In this document: positions 16,552 through 24,215 of the stretch, in pieces | How the letters are laid out: each line of letters starts with the position of its first letter | Numbering within the stretch: position 1 is the stretch's first letter | Assembly: GCA_046350935.1 (NCBI GenBank) | Contig: JAXLZK010000011.1 | Span: 25,488-89,487, forward strand | Reading direction: 5' to 3' | From: Nitrobium sp046350935 | GTDB taxonomy: Bacteria > Nitrospirota > Thermodesulfovibrionia > Thermodesulfovibrionales > Dissulfurispiraceae | Length of the DNA: 64,000 nt | Notes under the pieces: generated by a model | Seen by the model: the letters and a program-made list of their open reading frames with translations, nothing else | Database searches by the model: none | What the model was told of the DNA's origin: nothing | Program-made: the position numbers and the translations under genes

Positions 16552-16733
16552 TGAGGGGGAGTTAGGGCCTCCCTTTGCTCGCAAAGAAAGAGGGCACTCC
16601 CGAGACCCATGCCGGAGGATGCGTGTTCAGAGGGGAACGCGGTGAAGGGGGAAACGATGCGGAGATCTGTTATACTTGTTAGAATATCGATTTCGGTGTC
16701 GTAAGAACGCTTTTATAAAAGGAGGAAACGACG

Positions 16734-17192
16734 GTGTCCGGAAACAATAAACGCGAATTGGTGGAAGAAGCCAGGGCATTGATGGCCGAGGAGAGACTGA
16801 GCGAGGAGCTGGGCTCGATCATTGAGGAGCGGCGCGGCGGCCTGGGCTTTCTGCTGGGCGTCCTGAAGGAGCGGCCCCGCACTTTCAATCCCTATCTCCT
16901 GAAAGGGATGTCCGTATACCATGAACCCTCCGCCATAGACCGGAAGACGGCGGAGCTGGCTGCGGTGGCGGCGGCCGCCGCCCTGAGCTGCGAGCACTGC
17001 CTCGAAGCGCATATCAACAATGCCGTCGACGAGGGGGCCTCTCTGGAGGAAGTCATGGACGTCATCCTGGTGGCAGGGGCCATCGCCGAGTCGTCCCTCC
17101 TCTCCGTGGCCTTCCGGAAATTCAAGCAAAAAGAGGGAAAGATGAAGAGAAAAGGGCAGGGGGCGGCCGGTCGGATCGAAGGAGAGCCTTAA
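16734..17192 (+). CDS. AhpD-like carboxymuconolactone decarboxylase family protein
   Basis: This small helical protein of 152 aa carries the canonical AhpD motif CEHCLEAH (Cys86, Cys89, His93), preceded by the helix of family residues (DRKTAELAAVAAAAALS). Proteins of this type reduce peroxiredoxins or act as thiol oxidoreductases. The start is GTG at 16734 with GGAGG eight bases upstream. The C-terminus is basic. It overlaps the end of the converging regulator gene by four bases. Unlike the CMD protein at 12418-12936, its active-site spacing is standard. Confidence 0.88.
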   Translation: MSGNNKRELVEEARALMAEERLSEELGSIIEERRGGLGFLLGVLKERPRTFNPYLLKGMSVYHEPSAIDRKTAELAAVAAAAALSCEHCLEAHINNAVDEGASLEEVMDVILVAGAIAESSLLSVAFRKFKQKEGKMKRKGQGAAGRIEGEP

Positions 17193-18523
17193 TCGATCCC
17201 GAATTTCTTTAACTTCAGGTAGAGGGTTTTCCTGTCGATCCCCAGGATCTGGCTCGCCTTGGACTGGTTTCCCTCCGTGTCCCTGAGCACCTTAAGGATA
17301 TATTCCTTTTCCATCTCCTCAAGAGAGGAATATGATTCGTTTTTCTTGAATGAGGAGGAGGCTTCGGGAATGGAGAGGTCCTCCTCCCCCACCGTGCCCG
17401 AGTCGCACAGGATCACCGCCCGCTCCACCACGTTTTCCAACTCTCTCACGTTGCCGGGCCAGTGGTAGTCGTGGAGCAGCTCAAGCGCTTTCGGGGTGAA
17501 GTCCGTGACGGATTTCGAGAGCTTCTGGCTGTACTTCAGCAGGAAGTGCCGGGCGAGCTCGAGAATGTCCTCTTTCCTCTCCCGCAGCGGGGGGATGTTG
17601 ATATTGATGACGTTCAGGCGGTAGTAGAGGTCCTGCCGGAAGCTCCCCTCCCGGATCAGCTGGGTAAGGTCCTTGTTCGTGGCGGCGATGACCCGCACAT
17701 CGACCTTCAGCGCCTTGTTTCCCCCCACTCTCCGGAACTCCCCGGAATCGAGGAAGCGCAGGAGCTTCGCCTGGAGCCCGATGGGCATCTCCCCGATCTC
17801 GTCGAGAAAGAGGGTCCCTTTGTCCGCCACCTCGACGATGCCGTACTTCATCTGGTGGGCGCTGGTGAAGGCGCCCTTCTCATGGCCGAAGAGCTCCGAT
17901 TCGATGAGGCTCTCGGACAGCGCGGCGCAGTTGAGGGCCGTAAAAGGGGCATGGCTCCTCTTGCTGTAGTGCCAAATGGTGCCGGCGACGAGCTCCTTCC
18001 CCGTGCCGCTCTCCCCGTGAACGAAAACGCTGGAGTCGGTAGGGGCGATCTTCCGGATAAGGGTAAGAATGTCCCTGAACTGCCTGCTGGTGCCGATGAA
18101 CTCGAAGCCGGTTTCCTTGCGCGCAAGCTCCTGTTCGAGGAGGATGTTTTTTATCTTGAGCCGCCGGTATTCGTATGCCCTGTTGATGACGACGACCAGC
18201 TCGTCGAGCTTGTACGGTTTGCTGAGGTAGTCGTAGGCGCCGTTTTTCATGGCTTCCACGGCCGTCTCCACCGTGGCCTTTCCGCTGAGGACGACGATGG
18301 CGGGGGTCGCGGGGTCGTTCTTCACCTTTTTCATGAACTCGATGCCGTCGAGGCCCGGCATGACGATGTCGAGGAGCACCACATCGTAGGCATTGTCCTT
18401 AAGCAGGGAGAAACCCGTCTCCCCGTCCCCCGCGGTTTCCACGGAGAAGCCCTTCCGCGCAAGCTCCTTCTTCAGGAGCCTCCTGAACGGCTCTTCGTCG
18501 TCGATGGCGAGTATCCGGATCAT
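17189..18523 (-). CDS. NtrC-family sigma-54-dependent response regulator
   Basis: This is an activator of sigma-54 promoters controlled by phosphorylation. The 444 aa comprise a receiver domain (DDEE at 8-11, phospho-acceptor Asp52, Lys102), an AAA+ domain (Walker A GESGTGKE 170-177, sigma-54 contact loop GAFTSA 217-222, Walker B LFLDEIGE about 238-245), and a Fis-type helix-turn-helix at the C-terminus (SKASQILGIDRKTLYLKLKK). The loop normally reads GAFTGA, so this is a Gly-to-Ser variant. The ATG overlaps the stop of the histidine kinase gene (ATGA), so the two form a coupled pair. The open frame extends upstream but only as an out-of-frame copy of the kinase gene. Confidence 0.93.
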   Translation of the reverse strand: MIRILAIDDEEPFRRLLKKELARKGFSVETAGDGETGFSLLKDNAYDVVLLDIVMPGLDGIEFMKKVKNDPATPAIVVLSGKATVETAVEAMKNGAYDYLSKPYKLDELVVVINRAYEYRRLKIKNILLEQELARKETGFEFIGTSRQFRDILTLIRKIAPTDSSVFVHGESGTGKELVAGTIWHYSKRSHAPFTALNCAALSESLIESELFGHEKGAFTSAHQMKYGIVEVADKGTLFLDEIGEMPIGLQAKLLRFLDSGEFRRVGGNKALKVDVRVIAATNKDLTQLIREGSFRQDLYYRLNVININIPPLRERKEDILELARHFLLKYSQKLSKSVTDFTPKALELLHDYHWPGNVRELENVVERAVILCDSGTVGEEDLSIPEASSSFKKNESYSSLEEMEKEYILKVLRDTEGNQSKASQILGIDRKTLYLKLKKFGID

Positions 18524-21054
18524 TTTCTCCGTTGCTCTCCCCCCCTCGCGGGCAGCCTGATAAAGAACGTGGTCCCCTTGCCCTCCTCGCTGGATACGTC
18601 GATGCTGCCCCCATGCTCCTCGACGATCTTGTGGCAGATGGAGAGCCCGAGGCCGGTCCCCTCGCCCACGGGCTTCGTGGTGAAAAAGGGGTCGAAGATC
18701 TTCCCGATGATGTCGGCGGGAATACCGGCTCCCGTGTCCTTTATGGAGACGCGTATCCAGTCCGCATCCTCTTTCCCCTTGCCGGGAGGGTCCTGCGCCG
18801 CTTCGGTCTTTATGGTGATGCTCCCCCGCTCCGGGGTGAAGTACATGGAGTTGATCAGGATGTTCATGAAGAGCTGGCGGAGCGTGCCCGGCTCCGCATA
18901 GATCTTCGGCACGTCGCGGTCGAGCTGGAGCTCGATATTGTGTTTGAGCCTCTTTGCGCGGTGATTGACGAGGAGAATGACCTCCTTGATCAGCTCGTTG
19001 ATGTCGATCTCCCTGCAGATGCCGCCGGACGGCCGCGCGAAGTCCAGCAGGGTCCTCAGGATTCCCTTGCACCTGAAAATTTCGTTATGGATCGTCTGGA
19101 GGTATTCGGGGAAGTCCTCGAATTCCTCCTGCTCGAGGAGAGAGCGGCTCTTCGCGCGGTCGAGAAGCGCCTCCGAGTATCCTGCGATAATGCCGAGGGG
19201 GTTGTTGATCTCGTGGGCGATACCGGCGACGAGGGTGCCCAGGGAGGCCATCTTGTCGGCGCGCACCAGCTGCTGCTCGAGCTTCTTCTGCGGGGTGACG
19301 TCTTTCAGGTAGTGGACGACTGCATAGAGCTCCCCCTCCTCGTCGGTGAGGGGATAGGTCCAGAAATAGAAGATGTTCCCTCCCGCCCCCCGCAGTTCCA
19401 TGAAAGAGGGCCTCTTTGCAGTGACGGCATCCGAGCAGAGGCTTTCGCCCCCGGAGACTCCCAGCTTTGCGAGGATCTCCCCGCAGGAGCTTTCCATGAT
19501 CTCCACGACGGAGAAGCCCGTCTTGAGCAGCAGGATCTTGTTGGCCCGCATCACGCACTGCTTCTCGTCCTCGATCCAGACCATGTCGGCAATGGCGTCA
19601 AAGGTCTTCTCCCACTCCTTCTTCTCCTTTGACGCCTCTTCGAAGAGGGCCGCGTTTTCGAGGGCGATGGAGATGTGTTTTGCCACGGGGCGCAGGATCT
19701 CCATGCTCCGCGCCGTATAGTGGTGCGGCTCCGTGCTGTCGAGATTGAAGACGCCGAGCATCTTGTCCCGGTAGAGGGGGATGCTGATGGTGGAGCGGAT
19801 CCCTTCGTTCAGCAGCTTCCTGTCGAGGGGGAACACTATCTCTTCGAGGAGGTCGCGGTTGATCCACGGGCGGTTGTTCCGTATGGCCCACCCTGCACCG
19901 GTGCCGCTCAACGGCGCCCTCACCCCCTTTGTCAGGATCGTTTTCATGTCGGTGTCGAGGGCGAAAATGATCAGGTTGTTGTCCCGCTCGTTAAAAAGGA
20001 GGAGACTGGCCCTGTCGTAGCTGATGAGCTTCCGTATCTCCGAGACCATGATGCGGAAGACGGTGCCGATGCTGAGGCTGGAGTTGATGATGCCGCTCAG
20101 CTCGTTGATGAGCTCGATCTGGCGCATCTTGTCGCGGAGCTGCGCGATGAGCCGCGCATTCTCGAGCGCGACCCCGAACTGGTTGCCGATAACGGCGAGG
20201 AGCTGCATATCCATGGAGGTGAAGTAGGAGGGGTTTCTGTTCGAGACGGCGAGGACGCCGAGAATATCTCCCTGTGACGACATGATGGGCACTCCTGCCA
20301 TGCTTTCCATTCCCTCTTCCGTGACGGGCACACGGGGGTCTTCTGAGGACCTTTTCACCAGGAGCGGCCTCCGCGAGGTGAGGACCTTGCCGCAGAGGCT
20401 CTGGCCGGGCTTCGCTATCCTGACGCGCTCCAGCATGGCCGGAGAGAAATTCCTCTGCGCCGCCAAGCGAAGGACCCCCGCGTCTTCATCCACATGGTAG
20501 ATCCAGCCTTTGTCTGCGCCCATGAGAGAGATGAGCATGTCGATGGTCTCGTACATGATCCTGTCGATATCCCTGTTCCGGGTGAGAATTTTTGCGAACG
20601 TATTGAAAATGGAGAGCTCCTTTGTTCTTTGGGAAGCCCTCTGCTGGAGCCTCTTCCGCCCGGAGATGTCCTGTACCACCACAAGCTTCCGGTCAGGATG
20701 GGTATAGGGCAGGAGAGAGAGACTGGCGGAGAAGATATCCCCGTTTTTCTTCCTGCAGAACACCTCGCAGCTGGTCTCTCCTCCTGCTTCCCCTGAGGGG
20801 CAGGGCGGGAAGAGGTGTTCCATCCCGCCGTCCTGTTTTGCATTCCGGTTGGAGCCGTGGTCGGGGGGCCGGAAGAGGAGAGTGGAGAGGTTCTTCCCTT
20901 CGATTTCCCCGGGAGTAGAGAGGAAAAGGCCGCAGGCGGTCGTATTGAGCGAGAGGATGGTAAGACGCTCATCGATGACGAAGGCGGGGGTAGTGAGCAA
21001 GTCGAACGTTTTCAGCATGATATCGGGCATAGCGCCATGTAACGGGAAATCCAT
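18520..21054 (-). CDS. Soluble multi-sensor histidine kinase (PAS-GAF-GAF-PAS-HisKA-HATPase)
   Basis: This is the partner kinase of the NtrC-type regulator coupled to it. Order: PAS-like region (about 13-135), GAF 1 (about 150-305), GAF 2 (about 320-475), PAS (about 485-590), HisKA with the phosphorylated His614 (GIAHEINNPLG) and a C-terminal ATPase domain (N box around MNILINSMYF, DTGAGIP, GEGTGLGLSICHKIV). There is no membrane segment, so it senses a cytoplasmic signal, possibly a small molecule or redox state through the GAF domains. The start is uncertain: ATG at 21054 lies five bases after an extended -10, while ATG at 21030 lies in a 12-base sequence shared with the receiver gene at 14439. 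Neither has a ribosome binding site. Confidence 0.92.
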   Translation of the reverse strand: MDFPLHGAMPDIMLKTFDLLTTPAFVIDERLTILSLNTTACGLFLSTPGEIEGKNLSTLLFRPPDHGSNRNAKQDGGMEHLFPPCPSGEAGGETSCEVFCRKKNGDIFSASLSLLPYTHPDRKLVVVQDISGRKRLQQRASQRTKELSIFNTFAKILTRNRDIDRIMYETIDMLISLMGADKGWIYHVDEDAGVLRLAAQRNFSPAMLERVRIAKPGQSLCGKVLTSRRPLLVKRSSEDPRVPVTEEGMESMAGVPIMSSQGDILGVLAVSNRNPSYFTSMDMQLLAVIGNQFGVALENARLIAQLRDKMRQIELINELSGIINSSLSIGTVFRIMVSEIRKLISYDRASLLLFNERDNNLIIFALDTDMKTILTKGVRAPLSGTGAGWAIRNNRPWINRDLLEEIVFPLDRKLLNEGIRSTISIPLYRDKMLGVFNLDSTEPHHYTARSMEILRPVAKHISIALENAALFEEASKEKKEWEKTFDAIADMVWIEDEKQCVMRANKILLLKTGFSVVEIMESSCGEILAKLGVSGGESLCSDAVTAKRPSFMELRGAGGNIFYFWTYPLTDEEGELYAVVHYLKDVTPQKKLEQQLVRADKMASLGTLVAGIAHEINNPLGIIAGYSEALLDRAKSRSLLEQEEFEDFPEYLQTIHNEIFRCKGILRTLLDFARPSGGICREIDINELIKEVILLVNHRAKRLKHNIELQLDRDVPKIYAEPGTLRQLFMNILINSMYFTPERGSITIKTEAAQDPPGKGKEDADWIRVSIKDTGAGIPADIIGKIFDPFFTTKPVGEGTGLGLSICHKIVEEHGGSIDVSSEEGKGTTFFIRLPARGGEQRRK

Positions 21055-21059
21055 ACATC

Positions 21060-21068
21060 ATTATATCA
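21060..21068 (-). promoter_or_regulatory. Extended -10 promoter immediately before the kinase gene
   Basis: The minus strand reads TGATATAAT, a TG-extended consensus -10, ending five bases before the ATG at 21054. No good -35 was found. If used, the kinase mRNA would begin at or next to its first codon. Confidence 0.5.
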
Positions 21069-21124
21069 CGAAGGATTCTTCTCCTGTCCTCCACGCTCTC
21101 CGGACAGCACCGCACGGAAAGGGA

Positions 21125-21153
21125 TTGGTGGCGGTGTCTTGATATGCTATAAT
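21125..21153 (+). promoter_or_regulatory. Promoter of the cdaA-cdaR-glmM operon
   Basis: TTGGTG (21125-21130) and the consensus TATAAT (21148-21153) are separated by 17 bases, and the -10 is TG-extended (TGCTATAAT). The predicted start gives a leader of about 95 bases before the TTG at 21256. Confidence 0.65.
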
Positions 21154-21255
21154 TGATCTGTTATCCTCAATGGGGATGCGGGGGGAGCTTCCGCCCCTTC
21201 CGTGTATCCCGCAGTGGTATATCTGCTATCTTGTACGGAGAAATACGGGGACTTT

Positions 21256-22056
21256 TTGCTGGAACTTTTTAAACAGATACGGTGGCAGGACTTTATCGAC
21301 ATCCTTCTCGTCTCCCTCATCCTGTACCGCCTTCTCCTGATTATCAAAGGCACCAAGGCCGCACAGATGCTCGTGGGCCTGGGGGTCCTCCTCGTGGCAT
21401 CTTTTTTCTCGAAGTACCTCCAGCTCTATACCATGGACTGGATCATCCAGAGCTTCTGGTCTCAGGTGGTGATCGCTCTGATCGTCCTTTTCCAGCCCGA
21501 GATACGGCGCGCCCTCGCCCAGATGGGGGAGTCTTCCTTTCTCCAGAACTTCACCTCTGCCGAGGAGTTGAAGTCCCTTGAGGAGATCGTCAGGGCGTCC
21601 ATCGCGCTGGCGAACAGGAAGATCGGAGGCCTGATCGTCATCGAAAGGGAAATCAGCCTCAAGGACTACGTGGAGATCGGCACCCCCCTGGACGCAAAGG
21701 TTTCCAAGGAGCTCCTCCTGACCATCTTTCACCCCACCTCTCCCATCCATGACGGAGCGGTGGTGATCCGGGGGAACAGGGTGGTTGCCGCCGGCTGCTT
21801 TCTGCCCATCACGCTGGGGCCTTCCGTCAGCAAGTCCCTGGGTACGCGCCATCGGGCCGGCATCGGCATTGCCGAGGAGACCGACGCTGTCGCCATTATT
21901 ATTTCGGAAGAGACCGGGAGCGTCTCCATCGCCATCGACGGCAAGCTCGAGACCCGGCTCGACATGGGGACCCTTCGGGAGATGCTTACCGACCTCTTCA
22001 CTGAGCAGAAGAAGGAAAAAGTCGTGCCGGTGAAGCAGAGGGCACAGCGTTCATGA
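21256..22056 (+). CDS. cdaA: Membrane-bound diadenylate cyclase CdaA/DacA
   Basis: The enzyme makes the second messenger c-di-AMP from two ATP. Three hydrophobic N-terminal helices (DILLVSLILYRLLLIIKG, MLVGLGVLLVASFFSKYL, SQVVIALIVLFQPEIRRAL) precede the DAC domain with the catalytic DGA (SPIHDGAVVI) and RHR (GTRHRAGIG) motifs. TTG at 21256, five bases after GGGG, places the start just before the conserved LFKQIRWQDFIDI opening. A GTG at 21202 would add 18 unconserved residues. The gene overlaps cdaR by ATGA, and glmM follows, the classical order known from Firmicutes. Confidence 0.93.
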   Translation: MLELFKQIRWQDFIDILLVSLILYRLLLIIKGTKAAQMLVGLGVLLVASFFSKYLQLYTMDWIIQSFWSQVVIALIVLFQPEIRRALAQMGESSFLQNFTSAEELKSLEEIVRASIALANRKIGGLIVIEREISLKDYVEIGTPLDAKVSKELLLTIFHPTSPIHDGAVVIRGNRVVAAGCFLPITLGPSVSKSLGTRHRAGIGIAEETDAVAIIISEETGSVSIAIDGKLETRLDMGTLREMLTDLFTEQKKEKVVPVKQRAQRS

Positions 22057-22709
22057 GAAGGGGCGTTTTCAGGAACATAGGCCTGAAGATCCTTTCGGTG
22101 GTCCTGGCCCTTTCGCTCTGGTTCTTCGTCACCTACCACGGGCGTTCGGAAATGGCTCTCGTGGTCCCTGTCACCTTCAAAAACATGCCGCGGGGCCTCG
22201 AGCTCCTGCGGGAGAGCGTCAAGAGCGTGACGCTGAATGTCCAGGGGCAGGAGAGGATTCTGAAGAATCTGCAGCCGGCGGAGCTCGGGGTCTCCGTCGA
22301 TCTGTCCGGGGCAAAGAAGGGAGAAGAGGTGTACTACTTCGACAAGAGCACCCTCGTCGTCCCAAGGGCAGTGGACGTGGTGCGGATCGAGCCCACTTCG
22401 GTCCGGATCACCCTTGACGAGTCTCTTACCAAGACCGTGCCGGTCAAGGCGTCGCTCACCGGTCTGCCGGAGAGGGGATACCGCGTTGTTGCCGTGAGGA
22501 TACATCCTTCCACGGTGGCGGTGGAGGGGGCGAGGACCGAGCTGGCGCGGGTGGCGTTCCTGAGGACGGAGCCGGTGGACATTACCGGTCTCGACGGGGA
22601 TGTCACGCAGAATGTACGGCTGAACCCCAACGGGAAGAACATAAGGGTAAAGGCATACGACGTGGCCTTGCATATTTCCATCAGGAAGGCGGGCGCGAAA
22701 GGGCAGTAA
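22053..22709 (+). CDS. cdaR: CdaR/YbbR-domain regulator of diadenylate cyclase
   Basis: This is an extracytoplasmic regulator of CdaA. A single N-terminal membrane anchor (residues about 11-27, KILSVVLALSLWFFVTY) is followed by two YbbR-type repeats with the segments FKNMPRGLELL, VQGQERILKNL and HPSTVAVEGARTEL. At 218 aa it is shorter than Bacillus CdaR, which has more repeats. Its ATG overlaps the cyclase stop. In this family the protein binds the cyclase across the membrane; that role is inferred from family and operon. Confidence 0.9.
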   Translation: MRRGVFRNIGLKILSVVLALSLWFFVTYHGRSEMALVVPVTFKNMPRGLELLRESVKSVTLNVQGQERILKNLQPAELGVSVDLSGAKKGEEVYYFDKSTLVVPRAVDVVRIEPTSVRITLDESLTKTVPVKASLTGLPERGYRVVAVRIHPSTVAVEGARTELARVAFLRTEPVDITGLDGDVTQNVRLNPNGKNIRVKAYDVALHISIRKAGAKGQ

Positions 22710-22823
22710 GCAGACAGGGTGCCCCTGCGGGCAGCAGGCAGGCGCAGGGGGTGGAACACGTGAAAAAACCGGGCGGCTCTTTACGGGGAGCCGCGCCGCT
22801 GGTGCTCTTTTCGGGGGATTGCG

Positions 22824-24188
22824 ATGAAACTGTTCGGTACTGACGGCATACGGGGAAAGGTGAACCATTTCCCCATGACTCCTGAGACGGTCCTGCGCAT
22901 CGGTATGGCGATTGCTTCGGTCCTGCGTACTGAGCACGGGAGGCGCACGGTGCTTATCGGGAAGGATACCCGGCTCTCGGGGTACATGATCGAGAGTGCG
23001 CTGACATCGGGCATCTGTTCAAAGGGGATGAACGTCACCCTCGTGGGCCCCCTGCCGACTCCGGGGGTCGCTTTCCTCACCCGCGCCCTGCGGCTCGATG
23101 CGGGCATCGTTATTTCGGCCTCCCACAACCCGTTCGAGGACAACGGGATCAAGGTCTTCTCTCCCTCGGGCTTCAAGCTTTCCGACGAACTGGAAGAGAA
23201 GATCGAGGCGCTCATCGCGAACAAGGACTTCCCTTCCCGGAGGGCGACGGGTGAAAAGATCGGAAGGGCGTTCCGGCTCGATGATGCCACGGGCCGGTAC
23301 ATCGAATACATCAAATCCACCATACCGAGGGGGATGGACCTCGAAGGCCTGAAGGTGGTGGTGGACGCCGCAAACGGCGCCGCCTACAAGGTGACTCCTC
23401 TCCTCCTGCGGGAGCTGGGCGCCGAGGTCGTCACTCTCAACGATAAGCCGGACGGCATCAATATCAACGACAACTGCGGCTCGCTGCATCTCGACTGCCT
23501 TGTCCGTGCGGTGCGGGAGCAGAATGCCCACGTCGGGATCGCCCATGACGGGGATGCCGACAGGACCCTCCTGGTGGACGAAAAGGGCTCCGTGGTGGAT
23601 GGCGATCTGATCATGGGGATATGGGCCTCGGGGCTGAAAAAAGAAGGCAAGCTCCGGGGGGATACCGTGGTGGCTACCGTCATGTCCAACCTCGGTCTCG
23701 AGAAGTACCTCGGGGCGCAGGGGATCCGGCTGCTGCGCACCAAAGTAGGGGACCGCTATGTGGTGGAAGAGATGGTAAGGGGTGGGTATGCCCTCGGCGG
23801 CGAGCAGTCGGGCCACATCGTTTCCTTCGACTGCAACACCACCGGCGACGGCCCGATCACCGCGCTGCAGGCGCTCTCCCTCATGAGGAAGGCGGACCGT
23901 CTCCTCTCCGATCTGACCGGGGGGATCGAGCTCTATCCGCAGGTGCTGTTGAACGTTCCCGTCCATGAACGAAAGGAGCTGAAGAGCGTCCCCGGCATCG
24001 TCAGCGCCATGGCCGCCGCGGAGGCCAGGCTCGGCAGCAGGGGCAGGCTCCTTGTCAGGCCTTCCGGGACGGAGCTGAAGGTCCGGGTGATGGTGGAAGC
24101 CGAAGACCCTTCCGCTGCGCAGGCGGCGGCTGAGGAGGTTGCCGGGGTGATACGCGCCCATATGGGAGAGGGAGCGCCCCGCGCGTAG
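22824..24188 (+). CDS. glmM: Phosphoglucosamine mutase GlmM
   Basis: GlmM converts glucosamine-6-phosphate to glucosamine-1-phosphate for peptidoglycan and LPS precursors. The N-terminus KLFGTDGIRG, the phosphoserine loop with Ser100 (VISASHNPF), the metal loop DGDADR, the sugar loop GGEQSGHI and the C-terminal phosphate loop RPSGTE are all visible. The 454 aa length is normal. The start is an ATG with GGGGG upstream. It follows cdaA-cdaR; GlmM is known to bind and restrain the cyclase in other bacteria. The other two pathway genes, glmS and glmU, are at 56.8-60.1 kb. Confidence 0.96.
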   Translation: MKLFGTDGIRGKVNHFPMTPETVLRIGMAIASVLRTEHGRRTVLIGKDTRLSGYMIESALTSGICSKGMNVTLVGPLPTPGVAFLTRALRLDAGIVISASHNPFEDNGIKVFSPSGFKLSDELEEKIEALIANKDFPSRRATGEKIGRAFRLDDATGRYIEYIKSTIPRGMDLEGLKVVVDAANGAAYKVTPLLLRELGAEVVTLNDKPDGININDNCGSLHLDCLVRAVREQNAHVGIAHDGDADRTLLVDEKGSVVDGDLIMGIWASGLKKEGKLRGDTVVATVMSNLGLEKYLGAQGIRLLRTKVGDRYVVEEMVRGGYALGGEQSGHIVSFDCNTTGDGPITALQALSLMRKADRLLSDLTGGIELYPQVLLNVPVHERKELKSVPGIVSAMAAAEARLGSRGRLLVRPSGTELKVRVMVEAEDPSAAQAAAEEVAGVIRAHMGEGAPRA

Positions 24189-24215
24189 CATCTGCCCGGC
24201 GGAAAGGGGGCCTGT

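Larger units (their letters stand above)
16200..16733. other. Gene-free region with two palindromic elements
   Basis: These ~530 bases hold no credible gene. Two inverted-repeat elements (16351-16430 and about 16528-16551) fill much of the middle. The rest is G/A-rich spacer. A good ribosome binding site (GGAGG at about 16721) belongs to the next gene. Confidence 0.6.

Noticed and set aside
18524..19072. N-terminal extension of the NtrC-type regulator frame
   Set aside because: The extension is the kinase gene read out of phase (Arg/His/Gly-rich). The receiver starts MIRILAIDDEE at 18523, overlapping the kinase stop by ATGA.
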